Assembly: GCF_008974145.1 (NCBI RefSeq)
Contig: NZ_BJKP01000018.1
Span: forward strand, 1 to 64,000
Direction: 5' to 3'
DNA from: Microcystis aeruginosa NIES-4325
GTDB lineage: Bacteria > Cyanobacteriota > Cyanobacteriia > Cyanobacteriales > Microcystaceae
Length of the DNA stretch: 64,000 nt
Below the pieces are notes generated by a model that worked only from the letters and a program-made list of their open reading frames with translations, was not told the DNA's origin and made no database searches. Made by a program: the position numbers and the translations under genes. Below are positions 37,648 to 46,402 of the stretch, one piece after another (the stretch's first letter is position 1; each line of letters begins with the position of its first letter).

Positions 37648-38601
37648 CTATATATTCTTGTGCCATTCTTCGGGAATTTGAGCGACTTTTTCTTGGCCAG
37701 TAGGCTGATGAATAGGTTTTCCTAAAGGACGAATTTTGAGATTTCCTTGCCAATAAGCGGCGATTCTTTCCTTGGCAATTTTCACATATTCTGCTTCTTT
37801 TTCACTCCCCATCACTCGACGATTGTGCATAATACTAGCAATCAGAGAAGTTCCGACTCCGGCAAAAGGATCAAAAACCCAATCCCCCTCATTTGTCAAG
37901 GCTAAAACACATCTTTCTACTAATTCGATCGGGTATTGACAAGGATGGATAGTTTTCTCTGGATGATTAGATTTAACGTTAGGAATATCCCATAGTAACT
38001 CATCCCATTCTTGTGCTAAAAACTCCCAAACATCGCTGGGATTTTTCCCTAAAGGATTACCAGAGGGTTTACCGATATTTTTACCTTTAAAATGGCGCTT
38101 ACCAGGGTATTTAGCGGGGATTCTCACTGGATCAAGATTAAAGGTATATTTATCGGTTTTTGTCAACCACAAAATAGTTTCATACCTGCCAGAAAATCTT
38201 TTAGAGGTATGTAATCCATGGCCAAAATGCCAGACAATTCTATTTCTTAAAAAGAAACCCATTTGTTTAAATAGCTGATAATAAAAAATATCTAAAGGAT
38301 AAACTTCTCCCTCTTGAACGAAATTTCCCACCTGCCAGCAAATACTGCCATTATCTTGCAAGATTCTAGAGAATTCTCGCAGAATTTTGGTTTGGGTTTC
38401 CAGATAAGTATCCAAAGAGATTTTTTTTTCGTAGTCTTTTCCTAAATTGTAGGGAGGAGAAGTAATAATCAAGCTCACAGAATTATCTGGTATAGTCTTG
38501 ATAAAATTATTGCTATCTCCTTGATAAAGAATTATTTCGGCATCAGGTTGATAAAAGTCTCGTACTGATTTTGATTGAGAAAATAAGGGCAACTGATTCA
38601 T
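37648..38601 (-). CDS. DNA methyltransferase (beta-type, orphan)
   Basis: The 317-residue protein has the amino-methyltransferase catalytic motif TSPPYNLGKDY (about 49-60) in front of the SAM motif FDPFAGVGTSL (about 240), so it is of the beta class. The SPPY form is typical of N4-cytosine enzymes but also occurs in some N6-adenine ones. No restriction endonuclease gene is next to it, so it is either orphan or the partner is elsewhere. The central part with RFSGRYETILWLTK fits target recognition. Confidence 0.88.
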   Translation of the reverse strand: MNQLPLFSQSKSVRDFYQPDAEIILYQGDSNNFIKTIPDNSVSLIITSPPYNLGKDYEKKISLDTYLETQTKILREFSRILQDNGSICWQVGNFVQEGEVYPLDIFYYQLFKQMGFFLRNRIVWHFGHGLHTSKRFSGRYETILWLTKTDKYTFNLDPVRIPAKYPGKRHFKGKNIGKPSGNPLGKNPSDVWEFLAQEWDELLWDIPNVKSNHPEKTIHPCQYPIELVERCVLALTNEGDWVFDPFAGVGTSLIASIMHNRRVMGSEKEAEYVKIAKERIAAYWQGNLKIRPLGKPIHQPTGQEKVAQIPEEWHKNI

Positions 38602-38837
38602 AGAAAATTTAGTAAAGAAGAGCCACTTTTAATTAGGGTTTGCTGAAAAAGTTTTTCCTGGGGGCAGGGTGTGGGGTGTGGGGTTTTACCCATTTTACAT
38701 CCAATATGCAAGAGAGCCAGTTTTTTTAAACAATTAATGTTATCGGTAGCCAGCAAAGATATAACAAAAATTCTACTTTTTTAGATAAAAAACGGGAAGA
38801 AAGTTTTGACTTTTTTCTATTCTTCCCTTAACTTAGA

Positions 38838-39620
38838 TTAGCTCAAACCCGGAACGCACTCGCCCAATTCCACTGTAAAAGGTTGCCAAGGACGAGGATC
38901 AATTACCTTTGTCGGCAAGTCATGGGATGTTAATAATTCTTGAAAAGATTCGGGACTACCCCCAGCACTTAACACCGCCATTAATAATCCTTTAAACTCG
39001 ATATCACCACCGGCAGCCGTAGAAATAATATATTCGGGCTGCAAGCGTTGACAGACTGCTAAGGCGCTTTCTTGTCCTTTGATTACCGGTCCGAGGAAAG
39101 GTATTTTTAAGTCAATCAAAGGGGTAATAATCACGGAGATTTTACCGAGAGAATCGAGGCTAGGAGAATGATAACCGTGGGGTTCGTAGTAGATACTCTG
39201 ATTTGTCGCTAATTCCTTGATAACATAACCATTTTCCACCAGAGTCGGCCCGACTGGAGAACCGGGGACAGCAGTAATTTCGATCGCATTGTCAAAGATA
39301 TAACTAGAGCCGTGGGTTAAAGGGATGAGATGGGTATAATTAAGCGCTCGAACTACTTTCTCGGCATTAGGAGAAGCCACCACGGGAATTTGGCGATCGA
39401 GTACCTGTAAAGTAGGAGGATGGGCGTGATCTTCCAAACCTTGGGAGAGAAGAATCAGATCGATATGTTCGGGAATGGCATGATTAGCGGTTTTTTTGCC
39501 CTCAAATAGCCAAGTTAAATTACCAAAAGTCAGGGAACCTACCAACCAAGGATCGAGAAGCAGGCGTTTTCCCCCGATTTCGATTAACCAAGAATTACTA
39601 TCAAGCCAAGTTAACTGCAT
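38838..39620 (-). CDS. Metallo-beta-lactamase-fold hydrolase (UPF0173-like)
   Basis: The 260-residue protein starts MQLTWLDSNSWLIEIGGKRL, LLDPWLVG, in the way of the UPF0173 family. The metal motif appears as LSQGLEDHAHPPTL, with DH but without the usual HxH, so the zinc site is unusual. A second conserved part is PLIDLKIPFLGPVIKGQ. Function unknown. Confidence 0.78.
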   Translation of the reverse strand: MQLTWLDSNSWLIEIGGKRLLLDPWLVGSLTFGNLTWLFEGKKTANHAIPEHIDLILLSQGLEDHAHPPTLQVLDRQIPVVASPNAEKVVRALNYTHLIPLTHGSSYIFDNAIEITAVPGSPVGPTLVENGYVIKELATNQSIYYEPHGYHSPSLDSLGKISVIITPLIDLKIPFLGPVIKGQESALAVCQRLQPEYIISTAAGGDIEFKGLLMAVLSAGGSPESFQELLTSHDLPTKVIDPRPWQPFTVELGECVPGLS

Positions 39621-39799
39621 ATAATAAGAATGAGGATTTTCTTAATTTAATTTAACATTAGCATTAATTTTTCTGCGCTTGGGGGTTTTTCAGTCATCAG
39701 TGAATGCCGTTTATAGCAGTTATCTTAATGGTGAGGTAGGAAGTCTCTGGTTTTAGGGAACAGGCAACAGTAGCCAGTCGTCTGGGGATGATACCAAAT

Positions 39800-39905
39800 T
39801 AAGTAGCTGGTTATAATTAAATTAAAAATGGATTTTGCCTTTAATCCCCCCTTGATCCCCCCTTGATAAGGGGGGATCTGAAAGTTTTTAATACCTATCT
39901 ACTTA
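39800..39905. mobile_element. MITE with a single hairpin unit
   Basis: It starts TAAGTAGCTGGTTATAATTA and ends ATACCTATCTACTTA. It is the shorter sister of 36242-36443, with one CCCCCCTTGATAAGGGGGG hairpin instead of four. Confidence 0.8.
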
Positions 39906-39976
39906 GGTTACACTTCATCTTGAGGAGAAACGCTGTCACACTCCTCACTCAATGCCAGTCACTGAAAACCCAAATC

Positions 39977-40017
39977 TGATCACTGATTACTGATTACTGA
40001 TCACTGATCACTGATTA
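39977..40017. repeat. Diverged heptamer repeat array
   Basis: TGATCAC and TGATTAC units (about six) form a variant of the (TGATAAC) arrays at 147-177 and 28605-28637. Confidence 0.75.
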
Positions 40018-40110
40018 GTCAAGGCTTAAGAAATAGGGAAAGTTTAGCTATCTTAGGGAAAGTAGGCGCTAAAAGGGGAGGAAGAACGCATCAGCCGAGA
40101 CTGAATTTCT

Positions 40111-41538
40111 ATGACTAAACGTACCTTCGGTGTTATCGGACTAGCTGTCATGGGAGAAAATCTCGCTCTCAATGTGGAGAGTCGGGGTTTTCCTATCGCT
40201 GTTTACAATCGCACCGCCAGCAAAACTCAAGAATTTATGGAAACTCGCGCCGTCGGCAAAGATGTCAAGGCGGCCTATAGTTTAGAAGAATTCGTCCAAA
40301 TTTTAGAGCGTCCCCGCAAAATCCTGGTCATGGTCAAAGCTGGCCCGCCGGTGGATGCCGTGATCGAACAATTAAAACCCCTTCTCGAAGAAGGAGATAT
40401 GATTATCGATGGCGGTAACTCCCTCTACGAGGACACGGAAAGACGCACCCGCGACCTAGAATCGACCACTAAACTGGGTTTTGTCGGGATGGGAGTCAGT
40501 GGTGGCGAAGAAGGTGCTCTGCACGGTCCTTCCCTGATGCCAGGGGGTACAGAGTTCGCCTATCGGGAATTAGAGCCGATTTTAACCAAAATTGCCGCCC
40601 AAGTCGATGATGGTCCCTGTGTCACCTATGTGGGTTCCGGGGGTGCAGGCCATTATGTGAAAATGGTTCACAATGGCATCGAGTACGGCGATATGCAGTT
40701 GATTGCGGAAGCCTACGATGTGCTGAAAAATGGTCTAGGACTAAGCAATCAGCAGTTACAGGAAACTTTCGCCGAGTGGAATCGCACCGATGAGTTTATT
40801 TTTTATTTAATTAAAATTACCGCCGATATCTTTAAGTGTGTTGACCCAGAAACCGGTCATCATCTGGTAGATTTAATCTTAGATTCGGCGGGACAAAAGG
40901 GAACCGGACGCTGGACTGTGTTAAGTTCTTTGGAGTTGGGGGTGCCGATTCCGACCATTTATGCTGCGGTTAATGCTCGCGTGATGTCCGCTTATAAGGA
41001 TGAACGGGTAGCAGCCGCCAAAGAGTTACCCGGACCTGGGGAAACCTATCCAGGGGATGCGGCACTATTTGTGGATAAGGTGCGTGATGCTCTTTACTGC
41101 TCGAAAATGTGTTCCTATGCCCAGGGTATGGCTTTAATCGCTAAAGCTTCTCAGGAGTTTAACTATAATATCAGTCTGCCGGAATCGGCCCGGATCTGGA
41201 AGGGCGGCTGTATTATTCGGGCCGGTTTCTTGGATAAAATTCGCAAAGCTTTTGCGGAAAATCCGGGGCTGCCGAATTTGTTGTTAGCGCCGGAATTTAA
41301 GCAAAGTATCCTCGATCGCCAAGAAGCTTGGCGTGAGGTGTTAGTCTTGGCTAATAAGTTGGGAATTCCCGTCCCGGCTTTTAGTTCTTCTTTGGACTAT
41401 TTTGATAGTTATCGTCGGGCTAATTTGCCGCAAAATCTCACCCAAGCACAACGGGATTATTTTGGTGCTCATACCTACGAACGTACCGATAAACCCAGAG
41501 GTGAGTTTTTCCATACGGAATGGATGACTGAATCCTAA
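40111..41538 (+). CDS. gnd: 6-phosphogluconate dehydrogenase (decarboxylating)
   Basis: It oxidises 6-phosphogluconate to ribulose-5-phosphate and NADPH in the oxidative pentose-phosphate path. The 475-residue protein has the Rossmann start IGLAVMGENLALNVESRG with NADP-binding NRT, the substrate motif GVSGGEEGALHGPSLMPGG, and the catalytic HNGIEYGDMQLIAE. Length and motifs are normal. Two terminators follow. Confidence 0.97.
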   Translation: MTKRTFGVIGLAVMGENLALNVESRGFPIAVYNRTASKTQEFMETRAVGKDVKAAYSLEEFVQILERPRKILVMVKAGPPVDAVIEQLKPLLEEGDMIIDGGNSLYEDTERRTRDLESTTKLGFVGMGVSGGEEGALHGPSLMPGGTEFAYRELEPILTKIAAQVDDGPCVTYVGSGGAGHYVKMVHNGIEYGDMQLIAEAYDVLKNGLGLSNQQLQETFAEWNRTDEFIFYLIKITADIFKCVDPETGHHLVDLILDSAGQKGTGRWTVLSSLELGVPIPTIYAAVNARVMSAYKDERVAAAKELPGPGETYPGDAALFVDKVRDALYCSKMCSYAQGMALIAKASQEFNYNISLPESARIWKGGCIIRAGFLDKIRKAFAENPGLPNLLLAPEFKQSILDRQEAWREVLVLANKLGIPVPAFSSSLDYFDSYRRANLPQNLTQAQRDYFGAHTYERTDKPRGEFFHTEWMTES

Positions 41539-41554
41539 AGCTATCTAATATTTT

Positions 41555-41593
41555 CTCCCCCTTTTTATTTCCAGTAAAAAGGGGAGATTTTTT
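41555..41593 (+). terminator. Terminator of gnd
   Basis: CTCCCCC-TTTTTA pairs with TAAAAAGGGGAG with one bulge, then ATTTTTTGG follows. The stop of gnd is 17 bases upstream. Confidence 0.75.
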
Positions 41594-41608
41594 GGCGATA
41601 TTAACGCT

Positions 41609-41643
41609 CAGAAAACGGGTTTCTCCGAGAAACCCGTTTTCTG
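41609..41643. terminator. Second hairpin, likely bidirectional
   Basis: A perfect 16-bp stem (CAGAAAACGGGTTTCT with AGAAACCCGTTTTCTG) with a 3-base loop. It lies between gnd and the convergent GUN4 gene. It lacks a long T-run, so its strength is uncertain. Confidence 0.65.
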
Positions 41644-41759
41644 CTCACAAAAGGCAAAAAGGGGAATAAATAATCAGTCTTTAATAACCAGATTTAGTAT
41701 TAACTATCGGTCAAGAAATTGGTAGGGATACCCAATCAGTTTTTAATGGGATAATGGCT

Positions 41760-43448
41760 TTAAAAGTCAGAAAGAGGAATAATTCCACAGGCTTGAATTT
41801 TGCTGAAAACGAGGTGAAGTTGCCATAATAACCAATTACCAACTCTCCAGAAAGCCACGGAGTTTTGATGATCAGAAGCTTCCGCAGATGAATAACCAAG
41901 ATTTTCCTCAAAAATCAACCAATGAACCGGTAAATGACCGAGGGGAGAATTCGGCTCTAATTGAAAGTTTAGTTGCTCATAATTGAGCCATTGACCTTCC
42001 TTCCGCCAACCTAAGCGATCGCCAAGTTTCTTTTGAGTTTCATAATCCACTAAACCACCGAGACTAGAGAAAATAGCCTGCTGAATACTAAACCCGAAAT
42101 GACCATGACTATAATGCAGCCACAGTTGATCAATTTTTTTCAGTTCTGAACAAGGTAATTGAGCAATATCTTGAGGGTAAACCTCATTCCAGTAGGTTCT
42201 ACCCAAAATTTTTAATAGTAGTTGGGTTGTTTGGCGATCGGCCGCTTGCCACTGTTGCTTTTTTAGCAAATCTTGTAATTGACTATAATCAAGATCCGCC
42301 GATTCTTGAGTTAAGATATTTGGAGAAGTCGGGGGATTTTTAGAACTAGAAGATTTGTCAAGATTGTTTTGAGGGAATTGAGAAACAACTATTGCCAGGG
42401 GAATTTTGGGGATAGTGTCTTTTTGACAAACCTCTTGTTCCGCTAAATGAGCAGATAATTTATTGATGGTTTTTTCTAGGGAAATAAATTGTGCTGACCA
42501 TTCACTTTCATTGAATAAGTAATCATCAAATTGCTCAGAGGAAAAAGCCTCTTTTAACCTTGCTTCTTTCTCGTAACCAGTTGCTAGAAAATTTAACAAA
42601 AACTCAGAATTTATGGCGGAATCTGACGTTTCTAAAAGATCAGGTTGAGGTGGAAAAATATTATCTACCAAATACTTAATTTCTCCCACTGTTGCATAAA
42701 ATTCTTCATCCACCTTAAGGACTTCTTCTATTAATAATTGAAAAGGAGCAAAATAGTCCTGTAAGTAGTTTTCAAAATTAATCGCATTTTGGGCAAGATT
42801 AGCAATTTCTTGGCGAACTTGTTGGGATTTGAGTTGGTAATGATTTAATTCCTCATAAATTTTGAGTTCTTGAATAATTGCTTGCACAATTTTTTTCTGC
42901 TTTTGAGTATACTCGGCTAATTTTTGCACTCCTTCCCCTAGTAATTTCGTTTTTCTCAACATCAAAAAAGATGTTTTTCCCAGTAGCAAAATTGCCCGAA
43001 AATTTTCCTGTTTTTCTAGCTTGAGTTGATTGAGAATATTTTGATTATTATTATTTTTAATCTCTAACTTTATTCTCTCGTAGTCTAAGATTTTTAATTC
43101 TTGATATTTTTGGGAAAATAAAATTTTGAGATTGTCACTGAGTTGGAGTAAAAAACGATAATATCCGTCTTGATAGATTTCTAGTCCGTTAATTAATAAA
43201 TTATAGTCTTTAATTAATAACTGCGTCTCAATCAGGATTTCTTGTTGAGTAATTTTTTCTTTTCGTTTAATAATCTTACCAAAATAGTAATGGTAGCGAA
43301 CTCCTTCCTGAATTAATTTCCGACGTTCCTTGATGATTTTCTGAAAATGTTTTAAGCATCTATTCTTAAAAACAGGAAGTTGATAGCTTTGCTCATAAAT
43401 GGCAATTTTTTTATAGGTCATCAGATGTTGAGAGTTCCTATTTAGCAT
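41760..43448 (-). CDS. Helical protein with C-terminal GUN4 domain
   Basis: The 562-residue protein has long coiled-coil-like helices (about 15-345) and a GUN4 domain (about 385-550): YSQLQDLLKKQQWQAADRQ, LPCSELKKIDQLWLHYSHG, HFGFSIQQAIFSSLGGLVDY and GWRKEGQWLNYEQLNF. GUN4 domains bind porphyrins in chlorophyll synthesis, but fused forms like this are of unknown function. It is the last gene of a minus-strand group: LamG-DUF2235, small membrane protein, GUN4. The helical part has a truncated paralog at 20131. Confidence 0.8.
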   Translation of the reverse strand: MLNRNSQHLMTYKKIAIYEQSYQLPVFKNRCLKHFQKIIKERRKLIQEGVRYHYYFGKIIKRKEKITQQEILIETQLLIKDYNLLINGLEIYQDGYYRFLLQLSDNLKILFSQKYQELKILDYERIKLEIKNNNNQNILNQLKLEKQENFRAILLLGKTSFLMLRKTKLLGEGVQKLAEYTQKQKKIVQAIIQELKIYEELNHYQLKSQQVRQEIANLAQNAINFENYLQDYFAPFQLLIEEVLKVDEEFYATVGEIKYLVDNIFPPQPDLLETSDSAINSEFLLNFLATGYEKEARLKEAFSSEQFDDYLFNESEWSAQFISLEKTINKLSAHLAEQEVCQKDTIPKIPLAIVVSQFPQNNLDKSSSSKNPPTSPNILTQESADLDYSQLQDLLKKQQWQAADRQTTQLLLKILGRTYWNEVYPQDIAQLPCSELKKIDQLWLHYSHGHFGFSIQQAIFSSLGGLVDYETQKKLGDRLGWRKEGQWLNYEQLNFQLEPNSPLGHLPVHWLIFEENLGYSSAEASDHQNSVAFWRVGNWLLWQLHLVFSKIQACGIIPLSDF

Positions 43449-43532
43449 AGCTATCTTAGACCAAAAAATTTCTCAATACTTAGCAATAATTATTCGGTTC
43501 CCCCAGCTATTACAAGAGGGAGCAACCCCTAA

Positions 43533-44021
43533 TTAAACATTTTCAACGACAACTGTTTCATTTTCAACAACTGTTTCATTTTCAACAACCGGTTCATTTT
43601 CAATAACTGGTTCATTTTCAATAACTGGTTCATTTTCAATAACAACTGTTTGAGGACTTTCAGGAGTTGGATCAGTTACCGTTTCTGGCTGCTTTACTGT
43701 CTGTTCTTGATGCTCGGTTAAGTGTTTTTTGGTTTTTAATTTCAAGTCATCAGTCAGAGGTAAACTATCAATTTCAGCCAAAAGTGTTTCCAGAGATTCT
43801 TTTTTACTTCGCTCGGCGTAAAAAGCATTGAGAACCGCTTCAATTCCGTACTCGGCGATCGCATCTCCTAAGACAGTCACCAACCCCATCGCTCCGATAC
43901 CCAGAAAAACGACAAAGGGTTGTCCGAGGGTAACAATTAGCACGATGACAGCAATAATAGCGGAAGCTAAATAAGCACCAGCCACTTTTTTAATAATGTT
44001 ATCGAGTTCCATAAAAATCAC
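43533..44021 (-). CDS. Small membrane protein with a C-terminal ENEP/ENET repeat tail
   Basis: The 162-residue protein has two hydrophobic segments (about 12-32 and 33-52), a conserved central motif (VLGDAIAEYGIEAVLNAFY) and an acidic tail of tandem 6-residue repeats (ENEPVI, ENEPVV, ENETVV; 18-bp DNA period). The central part is clearly related to the protein at 60408-60995 (VVGDVLTNYGIEAVLAAIY). I do not know the family. It lies 42 bases downstream of the DUF2235 gene and 84 upstream of the GUN4 gene. Confidence 0.75.
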   Translation of the reverse strand: MIFMELDNIIKKVAGAYLASAIIAVIVLIVTLGQPFVVFLGIGAMGLVTVLGDAIAEYGIEAVLNAFYAERSKKESLETLLAEIDSLPLTDDLKLKTKKHLTEHQEQTVKQPETVTDPTPESPQTVVIENEPVIENEPVIENEPVVENETVVENETVVVENV

Positions 44022-44063
44022 CTCAAATTTTTAGCGAAGGATTAGTTTAATTGTAAAGCAAGG

Positions 44064-46091
44064 TTAATCTGTCTGTTGCTCGCTGTCAAGTAAAGCTTGA
44101 AGAAACGGTTCAAGATTTTTGGGACGATAATCGGAAAAAGCTTTTAATCGTTTGACCACACTGTGATGAACGGTAACAACTTTTGTGTTGAAATGTCGCG
44201 ACTGCTCACCTCCCAAGGCCGACAATCCCTTGACCGTATTATCGAACTTGATGGTCGGGTCTGGTTTAATTTGGAATTCCTCGGATTCAGAGGTATTTGA
44301 GTTAAACTCTAATCCCAATTTTTTGGCTTGATTAATCATCCATTGTAAGGGGTAGTCGGAAAGTCCTTGATATTCTTTTTTGCCACCACCTAGACAGGTA
44401 TGTTCACCGACAAATAAAACTTCTTTGACAACTTGTTCAGGATTTTCGGGATTGGCTTTGATCGCAGTGGAAGGGAAGTTTTTCCGTTTTTCATCAATGG
44501 CAACTGCATGAAAAGCATTTTGGATAATCGGACTTAATTTTGTATTACTAAATTCATATTTTTTATGATAAAACTTCGCTAGGGGAAACCAGGGAGTTAA
44601 ATCGGGAATACCCAAATTGCCAACTGTATCCCAGCAACCTAACATCTTGACTGGAATACGATCTTGAAAATCTTCTTTTTCTGTCTCAATTTTTTTGGCA
44701 TTAGCGGCACGAAATTGTTGAGCTTTGGCACTATCGGAACTAACGGTGTGATCTCGATATAGTTGATAAGCTTGGGGAATTTCTTTAATCTTAGAGGGTT
44801 TTAGGATTCCGCATTTATCGATAAAACTTGCCAAACATCGAACGATATATGCTCCGCGACTAAAACCTAATAAATAAATTTCATCTTCGCTTTTGGGATT
44901 GTAGTTAAGGACAAGAAAACGATAGGCATCTTGAATCATTCGATCGAGTCCCCAGCCAAAAGTTTCATTTCCTAAACTTTTGATGAATTCGTTATCTTCT
45001 GGGCTGCCAGAACCTGACAGAAAGACGATTTGAGGGGTTTGATCTTCGGCAATATATTTAATGGATTCGGCGAATTTAACCACGTTGGTGGGGTAAGCAC
45101 TGGCCGAGTCTTCCCAAGAACCATCACAACAAATAATTAACCGTTTTTTCTGGTTTGAATAAGTCAGTATATCTGGTTGAGAAATTGCTTTTTCAGTAAT
45201 TTCCTCCATTTCATTGCTGGTAAGGGCAGCTTCTTCGGTGATTATAGTTGATTCTGGATTCTCTTCTGGGGAGGGTTCTTGATGTTCGGCTGGAGCATCC
45301 TGTTCAATTACTTCTTCTTCTTCAAGGGAGTTAAATATTTCGTTGACCATTGTTATCCTTTTTGCATTCCTTCTAACTTTACTGCTAGTCTGAGTTTTTG
45401 ATTTAGGGGGCGAGGTCGGTTTGGCGGGAAGACTATCTAGTTGCCAGGTTGTCCCATAAAGAATACCATGATTGCTATAACTTGTTTGATCTTCTGCACT
45501 GCCATTGAGTGATAAATAAGTGACTAGGCTAAGGTCATCAACCCTGGGAGATTGATACATCGTTTTTTCGATTTCTTCTTGGCTAAGTGCTTGATTCCAA
45601 ACAGAAAGTTCGGCGAGACAACCTTGCCAATAATGGGAGAGATTAACAGCGGCTCCTAAGATGATTTTTTCAATTCCGGTTAAGGTACGGTTATGACCGT
45701 TGCCACGATGCCATATGATCCCGTTACGGTGGATTAACATTCGGCCTGTGGTGGCATTTTTGACAAAGGCCCAGTGAGTCCAATCACTATAATCTTTAAT
45801 CTTGACTTTTTTTTCAATTCGATCGAAACCTTCTTCATTACCTGCATCCCAAAAAATCGCAGGTTTGACGGAATTCCCCCAGGGAAGGGTAATATGTAGT
45901 ATGCGGTTATTCTCGCGATTAACAGCTTCTAAAAGAGTAGTTTCTGTAGCTAAATTATTTTCTCCTTTTGCCCAAAATGTAATGGTAACACTCTGATCGA
46001 TATCGAGAAATCTCCCGGATAGCTCCATGCAATCATCGATGCCATTAAATTTTAGTACAGAGCGTTGTTCAGCCATTGGTTTTGTAATCAC
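44064..46091 (-). CDS. LamG-like domain fused to DUF2235 (phospholipase-like)
   Basis: The 675-residue protein has an N-terminal concanavalin-like LamG domain (about 10-215: LKFNGIDDCMELSGRFLDI, NHGILYGTTWQLDSL), an acidic linker, and a DUF2235 alpha/beta-hydrolase (about 318-610: RLIICCDGSWEDSA, LGFSRGAYIVRCLASF with the Ser nucleophile, MLGCWDTVGNLGIP). DUF2235 includes Tle-type phospholipases, but no T6SS genes are here. The GTG start at 46091 is less likely than the ATG at 46076. It leads the cassette with the membrane and GUN4 proteins. Confidence 0.85.
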   Translation of the reverse strand: MITKPMAEQRSVLKFNGIDDCMELSGRFLDIDQSVTITFWAKGENNLATETTLLEAVNRENNRILHITLPWGNSVKPAIFWDAGNEEGFDRIEKKVKIKDYSDWTHWAFVKNATTGRMLIHRNGIIWHRGNGHNRTLTGIEKIILGAAVNLSHYWQGCLAELSVWNQALSQEEIEKTMYQSPRVDDLSLVTYLSLNGSAEDQTSYSNHGILYGTTWQLDSLPAKPTSPPKSKTQTSSKVRRNAKRITMVNEIFNSLEEEEVIEQDAPAEHQEPSPEENPESTIITEEAALTSNEMEEITEKAISQPDILTYSNQKKRLIICCDGSWEDSASAYPTNVVKFAESIKYIAEDQTPQIVFLSGSGSPEDNEFIKSLGNETFGWGLDRMIQDAYRFLVLNYNPKSEDEIYLLGFSRGAYIVRCLASFIDKCGILKPSKIKEIPQAYQLYRDHTVSSDSAKAQQFRAANAKKIETEKEDFQDRIPVKMLGCWDTVGNLGIPDLTPWFPLAKFYHKKYEFSNTKLSPIIQNAFHAVAIDEKRKNFPSTAIKANPENPEQVVKEVLFVGEHTCLGGGKKEYQGLSDYPLQWMINQAKKLGLEFNSNTSESEEFQIKPDPTIKFDNTVKGLSALGGEQSRHFNTKVVTVHHSVVKRLKAFSDYRPKNLEPFLQALLDSEQQTD

Positions 46092-46402
46092 CTAGGGGAG
46101 AAAGAGGTAATCAGGGGTTCAGGGACTCTGACTAATAAGAGATTGATCTATTTGTCGCGGTCTTTGTGAACGTTATCGCCTAGCTTACCACATTTTAATC
46201 ATCTAGCGATATAAGTGAGAAGTTTTCGTAAAATTTAGTTTCAATAGCCTCTCATCCTATATTCTTACTCAATTCTTGTTGGTAGAAACTGGCAGTTAAA
46301 TTGCTGGCATCGTCAGACAGCTGGCGGGTTTGTCCAGGTTCTGGGGTCGATTCGAGGTCTGGCTATTGGCCTGATTATATCAATCTTTTCCAGCCAGAGA
46401 GC
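46092..46402. other. Intergenic stretch between the DUF2235 gene and the exporter
   Basis: No intact gene. A minus-strand frame at about 46250-46350 reads PDLESTPEPGQTRQLSDDAS and ends NIG with a stop; it may be a relic of a lost protein. I see no terminator or promoter. Confidence 0.35.

Larger units (their letters stand above)
39621..40110. other. Repeat-filled intergenic region before gnd
   Basis: No gene. It contains the single-unit MITE (39800-39905) and a diverged heptamer array of TGATCAC/TGATTAC units at 39977-40017. Confidence 0.6.
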
